Source of the DNA: Pigmentiphaga daeguensis
Lineage (GTDB): Bacteria > Pseudomonadota > Gammaproteobacteria > Burkholderiales > Burkholderiaceae_B
Assembly: GCF_039523035.1 (NCBI RefSeq)
Contig: NZ_BAAAEN010000008.1
Span: 150,120 to 214,119 of the forward strand
DNA: 64,000 nucleotides
Direction of reading: 5' to 3'
The translations under genes were made by a program, and so were the position numbers. Under the pieces are notes generated by a model. The model saw only the letters and a list, made by a program, of their open reading frames with translations, searched no databases and was not told the origin of the DNA. Below are positions 10,167-17,413 of the stretch, piece after piece (position 1 is the stretch's first letter; every line of letters begins with the position of its first letter).

Positions 10167-11132
10167 ATGATCTTTTCCAATCATCGCAACGCGGCGGCGC
10201 TGGCCGCCGCGCTCATCGGCCTGGCGCTGGGTGGCACATCGACCGCGCGGGCCCAGATGCAAGGGATGGACCATTCGCACATGGACCACTCCCAGATGCG
10301 GGGCATGGACCATTCCAGCATGCCGGGCATGGATCACTCGACCATGCAGAACATGGACCTCGCGCCCATGCAAAGCATGGACCAGGCGCCGATGCAGGGC
10401 ATGGATGCCGCCCCCGCGGAAAGCCGCACGCCCATTCCCCAACTGACCGATGCCGACCGCCAGGCCGCCGCCTTCGATACGGCGGGCCACGCCGTGCACG
10501 ACAAGGGCATCAATTCCCTGTTCCTGGTGGATCGGCTGGAATGGCAGGATGCGCGCGGCGGCAACGCGCTGAACTGGGATTTCAAGGGCTGGATAGGTGG
10601 CGACATCGATCGCCTGTGGCTCAGTTCGGAAGGCGAGCGCGCGGGCGGCAAGCTCCACGAGGCCGAGGTCCAGGCACTGTGGGGGCATGCCATCAGCCCC
10701 TGGTGGGACGTCGTGGGCGGGGTGCGCCACGACTTCAAGCCGGGTTCGTCGCAAACCTGGGCCGCGATCGGCCTGCAGGGAATGGCGCTCTACAACTTCG
10801 AGGCCTCCGCCATGGTCTTTGCCGGCGAGAACGGGCAGACCGCCGCGCGCCTGAAGGGCGAGTACGACATCCTCTTCACGAACCGGCTCATCCTGCAGCC
10901 CGCTGCCGAGATCAACTTCTTCGGGAAGAACGACCATGGGCGGGGTATCGGGTCGGGCCTGTCGAGCACGGAGCTGGGCGTCCGCCTGCGATACGAAATC
11001 CGCCGCGAATTCGCCCCTTACATCGGCGTGACCTGGAACCGCACCTACGGGACTACCGCGGACCATGCCCGGGCGCACGGAGAGCGCCGCAGCGACACTC
11101 GGTTCGTGGTCGGCGTGCGCATGTGGTTCTGA
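10167..11132 (+). CDS. copB: Copper resistance protein CopB (PcoB family, outer membrane)
   Basis: The product is 321 residues: a signal peptide ending near STARAQ, a Met-rich tail of repeated MDH/M units (about residues 31-81), then an outer-membrane beta-barrel. Family-typical blocks include NALNWDFKGWIGGDIDRLWL, ISPWWDVVGGVRHDF and EIRREFAPYIGVTWNRTYG, with the C-terminal RFVVGVRMWF ending in Phe as outer-membrane proteins do. I chose the ATG at 10167 because the signal peptide begins there; the frame is open further upstream inside the oxidase gene. It is the second gene of the cop operon, probably binding or passing copper at the outer membrane. Confidence 0.93.
   Translation: MIFSNHRNAAALAAALIGLALGGTSTARAQMQGMDHSHMDHSQMRGMDHSSMPGMDHSTMQNMDLAPMQSMDQAPMQGMDAAPAESRTPIPQLTDADRQAAAFDTAGHAVHDKGINSLFLVDRLEWQDARGGNALNWDFKGWIGGDIDRLWLSSEGERAGGKLHEAEVQALWGHAISPWWDVVGGVRHDFKPGSSQTWAAIGLQGMALYNFEASAMVFAGENGQTAARLKGEYDILFTNRLILQPAAEINFFGKNDHGRGIGSGLSSTELGVRLRYEIRREFAPYIGVTWNRTYGTTADHARAHGERRSDTRFVVGVRMWF
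10257..10409 (+). repeat. Met-rich coding repeat in copB
   Basis: Within copB, degenerate repeats encode variations of M-x-G-M-D-H-S-x-M. About nine ATGGAC/ATGGAT-containing units are spaced irregularly. The periplasmic methionine-sulfur ligands fit Cu(I) binding. The third-base variation shows an old, selected protein repeat, not a recent expansion. Confidence 0.75.
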
Positions 11133-11173
11133 ATCGCCTCCATTCTTCTTTCCTATCCGTTTCAAGGTCCATC

Positions 11174-11557
11174 ATGTCCAATGCTCGTACCGTCCTGAAC
11201 GCCGCTGTCCTGACTGCCGGGCTGCTTGCCGCCGCCGCGGCCCAGGCCCATCCCGAACTCCTGTCCTCGACTCCCGGGGACAAGGCCGAGACCACGGCGC
11301 CAGCGAGGATAGAACTGCGTTTCTCCGAAGCGCTGGTCACCCAGTTCTCGGGCGCCAGGCTGCTCATGACGGGCATGGCCGGCATGAGCCACGCGCCCAT
11401 GCCGGTGGAAGCCCGGGTCTCGGGCGATGCCGATCCCAAGACGATGCTGATCACGCCGGCCAAGCCCCTGGCGGCCGGCACCTATCGCGTGGAGTGGCGG
11501 GCCGTCTCGTCGGATACGCACCCCATGACCGGCAACTTCTCGTTCAGCGTGAAGTAG
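11174..11557 (+). CDS. copC: Copper resistance protein CopC
   Basis: This is a 127-residue periplasmic CopC/YobA-type beta-sandwich protein. A signal peptide ends near AAAQA, and the mature protein begins HPELLSSTPG, in which the first His is a known Cu(II) ligand. The middle holds ELRFSEALVTQFSG and a Met-rich loop (MTGMAGMSHAPM) for Cu(I). The end is EWRAVSSDTHPMTGNFSFSV, with the conserved D-x-H copper ligand region. It follows copB by 41 bases and belongs to the same transcription unit. CopD, the usual membrane partner of CopC, is absent from the window, so CopC here probably acts as a periplasmic carrier or buffer. Confidence 0.93.
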   Translation: MSNARTVLNAAVLTAGLLAAAAAQAHPELLSSTPGDKAETTAPARIELRFSEALVTQFSGARLLMTGMAGMSHAPMPVEARVSGDADPKTMLITPAKPLAAGTYRVEWRAVSSDTHPMTGNFSFSVK

Positions 11558-11652
11558 GCGATGGCCGACGGGCTGGGCGACCCGCTATCCTGTTGTTGGC
11601 GGCGTGGCGGGGAACGCTCGGCCCGCCCACCGGATCTTGAAGGAAACCATGC

Positions 11653-12120
11653 ATGATGCACAAATACGCAAGCCGGTCGCGCCGTACGCTCCTGATCGGG
11701 GCGGCCTTGCTTCCACTGGGCGCCTGGGCGCAGAAGACGAACACCGTGGAGGTCTGGAAGACGCCGACCTGCGGATGCTGCAAGGATTGGATCAAGCACT
11801 TGCGGGACAATGGATTCCAGGTGGTCGCCCATGACGTCGACGATCCTTCCGTGGAGCGGCGCCGCCTCGGTATCCCGGACGACAAGGGCTCGTGCCACAC
11901 GGCCGTGGTGGACGGCTATGCGCTGGAGGGGCACGTGCCCGCGAAGGAAGTCAAGCGGTTGCTGCGCGAGCGCCCCTCGGCGATCGGCCTGGCCGTACCC
12001 GGTATGCCCCTGGGATCGCCCGGCATGGACGGACCCGAGTACGGTGGCCGTAAGTCCGCCTACGATGTCCTGCTGGTGCGGACCGGCGGGCGGTCCAGTG
12101 TCTACCAGGCCTATCGCTGA
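11653..12120 (+). CDS. DUF411 family periplasmic metal-binding protein
   Basis: This 155-residue protein has a twin-arginine-like or Sec leader (RSRRTLLIGAALLPLGAWAQ) followed by the DUF411 signature VEVWKTPTCGCCKDW, where Cys40, Cys42 and Cys43 form a probable metal site. Conserved blocks SCHTAVVDGYALEGHVPA and GLAVPGMPLGSPGM also fit the family. DUF411 proteins are commonly encoded in copper and silver resistance loci and are thought to be metal chaperones. Here it lies between copC and copRS on the same strand, with an AAGGAAA ribosome site. Tandem ATG codons make the exact start ambiguous by one residue. Confidence 0.88.
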   Translation: MMHKYASRSRRTLLIGAALLPLGAWAQKTNTVEVWKTPTCGCCKDWIKHLRDNGFQVVAHDVDDPSVERRRLGIPDDKGSCHTAVVDGYALEGHVPAKEVKRLLRERPSAIGLAVPGMPLGSPGMDGPEYGGRKSAYDVLLVRTGGRSSVYQAYR

Positions 12121-12139
12121 TGCGTGACGGGGCGCCACC

Positions 12140-12826
12140 ATGAAACTACTGGTCGTGGAAGACGAGGCCAAGACCGGTGAATATCTCCGGCAAGGGCTGA
12201 CCGAGGCGGGCTTCGTGGTCGACCTGGCGGACAACGGCCTGGACGGCCAGTACCGGGCGTTGAGCGAGCCCTATGACCTGATCGTGCTCGACGTGATGCT
12301 GCCCGGTGTGGACGGCTGGCGCATCCTGCAAACCCTTCGCGCCGTCGAGAACAACGTGCCCGTCCTGTTCCTGACCGCGCGCGACAGCGTGGCCGACCGG
12401 GTCAAGGGCCTGGAGCTGGGCGCGGACGACTATCTGGTCAAGCCCTTCGCGTTCTCCGAACTGCTGGCCCGCGTGCGGACCCTGCTGCGCCGGGGCAGCG
12501 GACAGATCGCCACCGACCGCATCCAGGTCGGCGACCTGGTGCTGGATCTCGTCCGCCGCCGGGCCACGCGCGCAGGCCGCCGCATCAACCTGACGAGCAA
12601 GGAATTCGCGCTGCTGGAGCTGTTCGTGCGCCGGCGCGGCGAGGTGCTGCCGCGTTCGCTGATCGCCTCCCAGGTGTGGGACATGAACTTCGACAGCGAC
12701 ACGAACGTCATCGACGTGGCCATACGCCGGCTGCGGGCCAAGATCGACGACGCGTTCGATGCCAAGCTCATCCAGACCGTCCGCGGCATGGGCTACGTCC
12801 TTGAAGAACCCGAGGACCTGCGCTGA
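12140..12826 (+). CDS. copR: Heavy-metal response regulator CopR/CusR
   Basis: This is a 228-residue OmpR/PhoB-class regulator. The receiver domain has acidic residues in VVEDEAKTGEY, the phosphoacceptor Asp51 in LIVLDVMLPGVDGW, and KPF near residue 100. The C-terminal winged helix includes INLTSKEFALLELFVRRRGE and the DNA-contact segment TNVIDVAIRRLRAKID. Sequence and context match the CopR/CusR/SilR group that senses periplasmic copper through a partner kinase. Its TGA overlaps the kinase ATG by one base (TGATG), so the two are coupled. It presumably binds the cop box at 8356-8371. Confidence 0.95.
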   Translation: MKLLVVEDEAKTGEYLRQGLTEAGFVVDLADNGLDGQYRALSEPYDLIVLDVMLPGVDGWRILQTLRAVENNVPVLFLTARDSVADRVKGLELGADDYLVKPFAFSELLARVRTLLRRGSGQIATDRIQVGDLVLDLVRRRATRAGRRINLTSKEFALLELFVRRRGEVLPRSLIASQVWDMNFDSDTNVIDVAIRRLRAKIDDAFDAKLIQTVRGMGYVLEEPEDLR

Positions 12827-14232
12827 TGCGTCCGTTTTCCCTGACCACGCGGCTGACGGCCTTCTTCTCGCTGTCGTCGGCCACCGTGCTGCTGGGACTG
12901 GGGGCCTTGATCGCCACATCGATGGACCAGCACTTCGCGCACGAGGATTTCGCCGTGCTCGAGGAAAAGGCGAACCTGGTCCGCAAGATCGTCCAGGATG
13001 CCGCGCCCGCCGCGATGCCGGCGCGCCTGGGCGCGGCGCTCCAGAACCATCCCGGGCTGGTGGCCCTGGTCCGGACTGGGGAGGGGGCCAGCCTGTACGC
13101 CACCGACGGCGTCGAGTTCCGGCAGGCGCTGGACGCGGCGCGCGCCCTGCCGGCCGGCAAGGAGGAGTTCACCTGGCGCCAGGACGGGGCCGAGTACCGG
13201 GGCTTGCGCATCACGGTGGGCGGGGCGGGGGGCGAGATCCATGTCATCGTCGGCCTGGCGACGGAAATCCACGCGCACTTCATGCACGGTTTCCTCCATT
13301 CACTGGTGTTGTACGTGCTGCTGTCCGCGCTCGTGAGCGGCGTATTCGGCTGGTGGGCGGCCCGCAGCGGACTCGCGCCGCTACGCGCGATGGCCGTCCG
13401 CGCCCGCGCCGTCACGGCGCAGAAGCTGGACGAGCGCATGCCCGTGGAGGCCGTCCCGCTGGAGATGGCTGACCTGGCGTCGACCTTGAATGCCATGCTG
13501 GCGCGATTGCAGGACGATTTCCGCCGGCTGTCGGAGTTCTCGTCCGACCTGGCCCACGAACTGCGCACGCCGCTGACGAACTTGCTGACACAGACCCATG
13601 TGATCCTTGCGCAGCCCCGCGAGGCCGGGGAGTATCGCGAGATCCTCGCGTCCAACGAAGAGGAGTTGCAGCGCCTGTCGCGCATGGTGTCCGACATGCT
13701 CTACCTTGCCAAGATGGAGCATGGCCTCACCCTGCCCGACGCCGGCGTCATCGCCGTGCAGGACGAGGTCAGCGCCTTATTCGAGTTCTACGAGGCCCTG
13801 GCCGAAGACAAGGCCGTCGCCATGCGGCTGACGGGCCGGGGCAGGATCGTGGGCGACCGGCTGATGCTGCGGCGCGCCCTGAGCAACCTGCTGTCGAACG
13901 CCCTGCGCCATACCCCGCCGGGCGGGGCCATAGACGTGGTGGTCGCCAGCGACGCGACGGCCGTCACGATCGCGGTCGAGAACGATGGCAAGGAAATCCC
14001 GGTGGAACTGATTCCCTCTCTGTTCGACCGCTTCTTTCGCGGCGACAAGTCCAGGGCCAGGCCCGATTCGGAAAGCTCGGGCCTGGGGCTGTCGATCACG
14101 CGCGCCATCATGGTGGCGCACGGCGGCGACATCACCGCCGGCTCGGCTGCCGGCCGGACCCGGTTCACGCTGGTCTTTCCGGCCAAGGACGCGCTGCCCG
14201 CGTCATCGGCCGCAGGCGCGAGGGGGCAATAA
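12826..14232 (+). CDS. copS: Heavy-metal sensor histidine kinase CopS/CusS
   Basis: This 468-residue inner-membrane kinase has a first membrane segment near residues 12-32, a periplasmic sensor with several histidines (HFAHEDF, EIHAHFMHGFLH), and a second membrane segment near 158-178. A HAMP-like linker follows, then the H-box SSDLAHELRTPLTNL with His244. The ATPase domain shows the N-box LSNLLSNALRHTPPGG and the G-box SSGLGLSITRAIMVAHGG. It belongs to the CusS/CopS group. It should phosphorylate the CopR encoded immediately upstream when periplasmic copper rises. It is the last gene of the copper island; the next gene is convergent. Confidence 0.94.
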   Translation: MRPFSLTTRLTAFFSLSSATVLLGLGALIATSMDQHFAHEDFAVLEEKANLVRKIVQDAAPAAMPARLGAALQNHPGLVALVRTGEGASLYATDGVEFRQALDAARALPAGKEEFTWRQDGAEYRGLRITVGGAGGEIHVIVGLATEIHAHFMHGFLHSLVLYVLLSALVSGVFGWWAARSGLAPLRAMAVRARAVTAQKLDERMPVEAVPLEMADLASTLNAMLARLQDDFRRLSEFSSDLAHELRTPLTNLLTQTHVILAQPREAGEYREILASNEEELQRLSRMVSDMLYLAKMEHGLTLPDAGVIAVQDEVSALFEFYEALAEDKAVAMRLTGRGRIVGDRLMLRRALSNLLSNALRHTPPGGAIDVVVASDATAVTIAVENDGKEIPVELIPSLFDRFFRGDKSRARPDSESSGLGLSITRAIMVAHGGDITAGSAAGRTRFTLVFPAKDALPASSAAGARGQ

Positions 14233-14260
14233 TCACTCGCCGTTCTCGCGGCCTGCCCGG

Positions 14261-15238
14261 TCATCTTGCGGCGGGTTCGCCCCGCATGATGCGGTCGATG
14301 CCGTCCAGCGCCCGCATTGCGGGCAGCACCGAGGCGATGTCGCAGCGGCTGGGCCGGCCCTCGCGCAGCGCGGCGATGAACTCGGTGTCCTGGGCCTCGA
14401 AGGCCGGCTGCGCGCCGGGCATCTCCACGACCTTGCCATCGCTGTCGGTCAGTTCGTCGCGGAAGGCGCGGTAGGTGTCCTCTTCGCCGATGTAGCGATA
14501 GAAGCCGCCGAAGGGCCCTTTATTGTTGAACGACATGGCCATGGTCAGCAGCGTGCCGCGCTTGCGCGAACGCATGGCCACGGTGACGTCCATGGGGATG
14601 CCCAGTTCGGGATGGTCGGGACCGCGCTGGCCCCAGACGTCGAATTCCGATTCGTCCAGCAGCCAGCAGAACAGGTCCACCGTGTGGCAGGCGTGGTGCC
14701 ACAGCAGGCTGTCGACCCAGGTGCGCGGCTCGCCGAACATGTTCAGGTTGTTGCGGCGGAAGAAATAGGTTTCGCAGACCAGGTGGTGCAGCGTGAAGTC
14801 GCCGCTCTGGATGCGTTCGCGCAGGGTGGTGTGCGGCGGCGCGAAGCGGCGGCTGTGCGCCACCATCATGGGCACGCCGGTCTCGGCCTGCACGCGTGCC
14901 AGGCGCTCGGTGTCGGCCAGGGTCAGCGCGGCGGGAATCTCGATCAGCATGGGCTTGCCCAGGCGGGCGGCCAGTTCGGCGTGTTCGGCATGCAGGCCCG
15001 AGGGCGTGGCCAGCACCACCGCGTCCACGTCGGGGCGGGCCAGCGTGGCGGCCAGGTCGTCGCTGCAATCGGGAATGCCGTATTGCGCGGCCAATTGGCG
15101 GCCGCGCGACATGTCGGCCGCCGCCAGGGCCACGGTCTTCACGCCCGGCATGTCCGCGAAGATGCGCGCGTGGGTCGAGCCCATGGCGCCTTCGCCGGCG
15201 ATGCACAGACGAATGGGGGCGGACGAGGGGGCAGGCAT
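14261..15238 (-). CDS. Gfo/Idh/MocA-family oxidoreductase
   Basis: This 325-residue NAD(P)-dependent dehydrogenase has an N-terminal Rossmann motif (CIAGEGAMGSTHARIFADMP) and the family segments DAVVLATPSGLHAEHAELA, KPMLIEIPAALT and VAHSRRFAPPHTTLRERI. In place of the common EKP motif it reads EIP, losing the usual lysine, which may indicate a changed role. The C-terminal domain includes WHHACHTVDLFCWLLDE, where the histidines could serve in catalysis. Its substrate is unknown; sugars, cyclitols and dicarboxylates are all handled by relatives. The gene is convergent with copS and has a GGAGA ribosome site. Confidence 0.9.
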   Translation of the reverse strand: MPAPSSAPIRLCIAGEGAMGSTHARIFADMPGVKTVALAAADMSRGRQLAAQYGIPDCSDDLAATLARPDVDAVVLATPSGLHAEHAELAARLGKPMLIEIPAALTLADTERLARVQAETGVPMMVAHSRRFAPPHTTLRERIQSGDFTLHHLVCETYFFRRNNLNMFGEPRTWVDSLLWHHACHTVDLFCWLLDESEFDVWGQRGPDHPELGIPMDVTVAMRSRKRGTLLTMAMSFNNKGPFGGFYRYIGEEDTYRAFRDELTDSDGKVVEMPGAQPAFEAQDTEFIAALREGRPSRCDIASVLPAMRALDGIDRIMRGEPAAR

Positions 15239-15263
15239 GGGACGCGGTCTCCGTGATAAGGGA

Positions 15264-15281
15264 GCGCGGCCGTGGCCGCGC
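15264..15281. other. Perfect GC hairpin between the oxidoreductase and chaN genes
   Basis: GCGCGGCC and GGCCGCGC (8-base perfect arms, 2-base loop) lie in the 92-base spacer upstream of the oxidoreductase and downstream of the ChaN-type gene. No T-run follows on either strand, so it is not a standard intrinsic terminator. The rest of the spacer shows nothing clear. Confidence 0.4.
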
Positions 15282-15330
15282 CCGTTGGTCGAGGGGATCC
15301 CGGTATTCTAGGCCGCGCTTCCGTGAGGGC

Positions 15331-16233
15331 CTAGCGGCCCGGGACCTGGAACGCCTTGCACGGATCTTCGCGCGGCGCGGGCGGAATCACGATGTCGCGG
15401 TCGTAGGCAGCCGCCGGCGCGGGCTGTTCGGTATAGCCCACCGACAGGATGGTGCCGGGCTGGAGCCAGCGCGGCACGCCGATGTCGCGGCGGACATGGC
15501 CGTTGCCGGCCAGCAGGACGACAGGCCGCTGGGCGGCAGCGCCGGGTACGCGCGCGGCGCTGGCGATCGCGCCGGCCATCACGGCGTCGCGCGCCAGCTG
15601 GGCCATGGCCATCCCGCCCAGCATGGACGGGGGCAGGGCGCCGCAATGGGCCTCGGCCACTTCCTTGCGCTGCGCCGCCAGCAGGTCGGGCGGAGGCGAG
15701 AGCAGGCCGAGCCGGCGCAATTCATCGGTATCGAACAGGGCGGCGGGGCCTTGTTTCATGACGGTGCCCGCATCGGCGCGCGACAGGTTGGCGGCGACCA
15801 CGGGCAGCTTCTCGCGCAGCGCCAGCTCCAGGACGGGGCGGTAGTGCGCCCAGTCCCACCCCGTCTTGGCCGGCGCCGCGGCCTGGATCACGCAGTCGGC
15901 GCTGGTACAGGTGCGCATGGCCCGGTCCAGGTCGGCCTGCCGTTCGCGATCGAACTGTTCCATGGCGATGGCCGGCCGCCAGCCCGCGCGCACCGCGCGC
16001 GCGAGCGCCTGCAGGCGCTGGCGATGGCCCTGGGCGTTGTCATGGACTTCGCCCAGCAGCACGACCTGGTGGCGCGGCAGCTCGGCCGCGAGCGAGACGA
16101 CGGCGGCGTCGTCCCTGCCGGGCAGCCACGAGCATCCGGCCAGCAGCAGGGCGGCGGTGGCGCCGGCCAGCGGCAGCAGCCCGGACGCGGTGCCCGCACC
16201 GCGCCGCGTCGGCGTGCAAGCGCGGGCCGTCAT
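15331..16233 (-). CDS. ChaN-family lipoprotein (haem/iron-regulated)
   Basis: The 300-residue product has a lipoprotein signal with lipobox LLAGC (Cys34), and then the ChaN (DUF399) core: HQVVLLGEVHDNAQGHRQRL, PAIAMEQFDRERQADLD and GWDWAHYRPVLELALREKLP. It ends with VVLLAGNGHVRRDIGVPRWL. The structurally characterised relative ChaN of Campylobacter binds haem. I chose the ATG at 16233 because it overlaps the TGA of hemS as ATGA; the open frame continues upstream inside hemS. Co-translation with hemS and the Fur-like box ahead of hemS point to a role in haem-iron use at a membrane surface. Confidence 0.88.
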   Translation of the reverse strand: MTARACTPTRRGAGTASGLLPLAGATAALLLAGCSWLPGRDDAAVVSLAAELPRHQVVLLGEVHDNAQGHRQRLQALARAVRAGWRPAIAMEQFDRERQADLDRAMRTCTSADCVIQAAAPAKTGWDWAHYRPVLELALREKLPVVAANLSRADAGTVMKQGPAALFDTDELRRLGLLSPPPDLLAAQRKEVAEAHCGALPPSMLGGMAMAQLARDAVMAGAIASAARVPGAAAQRPVVLLAGNGHVRRDIGVPRWLQPGTILSVGYTEQPAPAAAYDRDIVIPPAPREDPCKAFQVPGR

Positions 16234-17261
16234 GCCGCGGGCCGGGGTGTGCCCGGCGCGATGGCGGCCAGCCCGTCGGCCAGCGCGGTCCACGCCGCCA
16301 GCTCGGGCTTGCCCGGCTTGCGTTCGCCGAAGAACTGCACGATCAGCGAACCTTCGGCGTCATAGCATTCCAGCGAGGTCACGATGCCGTCCACCGTGGG
16401 CTTGCGCACCAGCCAGGCCTCGGTGAACAGGTCCATGCGCAGGTGCAGGTTGAAGCCCGGATCCAGCACGTTCAGCCACGGGCCCATGGGGGCGATGCGG
16501 TGGACCGGCCCGGTGTGGATCTGTACGCATCCGGCATTGCCGACGAACACCATGATGGGCAGCCCCGATCCGGCGGCCGAGTCCAGCACGGCATCCACGG
16601 CGCCGACGCCGACCTGCCGCGCGAACTCGGGGGGAGCGAGCCGCAGTGCCTGCGTACGTTCCACGCCATGCCGCCGCAGCAGGCCGAAAAACTCGTGGGT
16701 GTCGCGCAGTTCGCGCCATTCCTGGCGGAAGGTATCGACGTCGACGTCCTGGTCGGCCTTGCGCTCGGGGGCCGGCCGTGGTTCCGGCGTGACCGGCTGC
16801 GCGCTGTCGGCGTGCGCCGCCAGCAGGGCCTCGAACGCGGCGCGGTCGGTGCCCTCGGCCACATAGATCTTGTGCACCGCCTCGCCCTGCTGGTCGAACA
16901 CCTGCAGGCTGGGGCGCTCGCCCCCCACGGCGTAGGCGTGCCGCCACTGCGACAGGAACAGGCGCAGGTCGATCTCGGGGTTCAGGGCCAGCCCCATCCT
17001 GCCTTCGACCTGGACGTGGTCGTAGACCCCGGTCTTTTCGTGGACGGCGGCCTCGTTGCGTGTCAGCGCCAGCAGTGGCCCGGCCGCCTTCAGTCCGCCC
17101 AGCAGCGTGGCCCAGTCGGGCTTGAGCCGGGTCGCGGACGGATCGGCTGCGACCAGCTCGCCTTCGCTGGCGCCGATGCGGGCGGCCGCGTCACGCATGC
17201 GCAGCTTGGGCTGCTCGGCCTTGAGGGCCAGGTAACGTTGCCAGAGGGTGGTTGCTGTCAT
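16230..17261 (-). CDS. hemS: Haem-degrading factor HemS/HmuS family
   Basis: This 343-residue cytoplasmic haem-handling protein is built of two similar halves, each of the HemS/ChuS type. It starts MTATTLWQRYLALKAEQPKL and contains RIGASEGELVAADPSATRLK, LALTRNEAAVHEKTGVYDHV and, in the second half, VFVGNAGCVQIHTGPVHRIA with LNVLDPGFNLHLRMDLFTEAW. Family members receive haem from an inner-membrane ABC importer and store or degrade it. The usual receptor and ABC genes (bhuRTUV type) are not next to it. A Fur-like box sits 29 bases upstream of the ATG. The ChaN-type gene follows with an ATGA overlap. Confidence 0.93.
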   Translation of the reverse strand: MTATTLWQRYLALKAEQPKLRMRDAAARIGASEGELVAADPSATRLKPDWATLLGGLKAAGPLLALTRNEAAVHEKTGVYDHVQVEGRMGLALNPEIDLRLFLSQWRHAYAVGGERPSLQVFDQQGEAVHKIYVAEGTDRAAFEALLAAHADSAQPVTPEPRPAPERKADQDVDVDTFRQEWRELRDTHEFFGLLRRHGVERTQALRLAPPEFARQVGVGAVDAVLDSAAGSGLPIMVFVGNAGCVQIHTGPVHRIAPMGPWLNVLDPGFNLHLRMDLFTEAWLVRKPTVDGIVTSLECYDAEGSLIVQFFGERKPGKPELAAWTALADGLAAIAPGTPRPAA

Positions 17262-17289
17262 GCGGGGAACCTTGGGACGGGGAAATGGT

Positions 17290-17308
17290 CGTAATGATAA
17301 TGATTTTT
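17290..17308. promoter_or_regulatory. Fur box upstream of hemS
   Basis: CGTAATGATAATGATTTTT matches the 19-base Fur consensus (GATAATGATAATCATTATC) at 14 positions, with the central GATAAT hexamer perfect. It lies 29 bases before the hemS ATG on the minus strand, within the hemS/ilvD divergent spacer. Iron-dependent repression of hemS-chaN is the likely consequence. Confidence 0.7.
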
Positions 17309-17351
17309 ATTAATGAAGGTAAGGCGCGGGTCGCATGATGGGGAGGGCGGG

Positions 17352-17379
17352 GCGACAAAAGGCCTTTCCGCCCTATACT
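17352..17379 (+). promoter_or_regulatory. Probable ilvD promoter
   Basis: TATACT at 17374-17379 is a good -10. A weak -35 (GCGACA, 17352-17357) lies 16 bases before it. The ilvD ATG is 35 bases downstream of the -10. Confidence 0.4.
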
Positions 17380-17413
17380 AGAGTGTTTCGTCATTTTCCT
17401 TGCGAGTCCCGCC

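Noticed and set aside
10257..10409. Repeats in copB as a possible CRISPR or microsatellite array
   Set aside because: The units are irregular in length, in frame, and vary at third positions; they encode a Met-rich copper-binding segment known in CopB proteins.
15264..15281. The GC hairpin as an intrinsic terminator
   Set aside because: No T-tract follows the stem on either strand.
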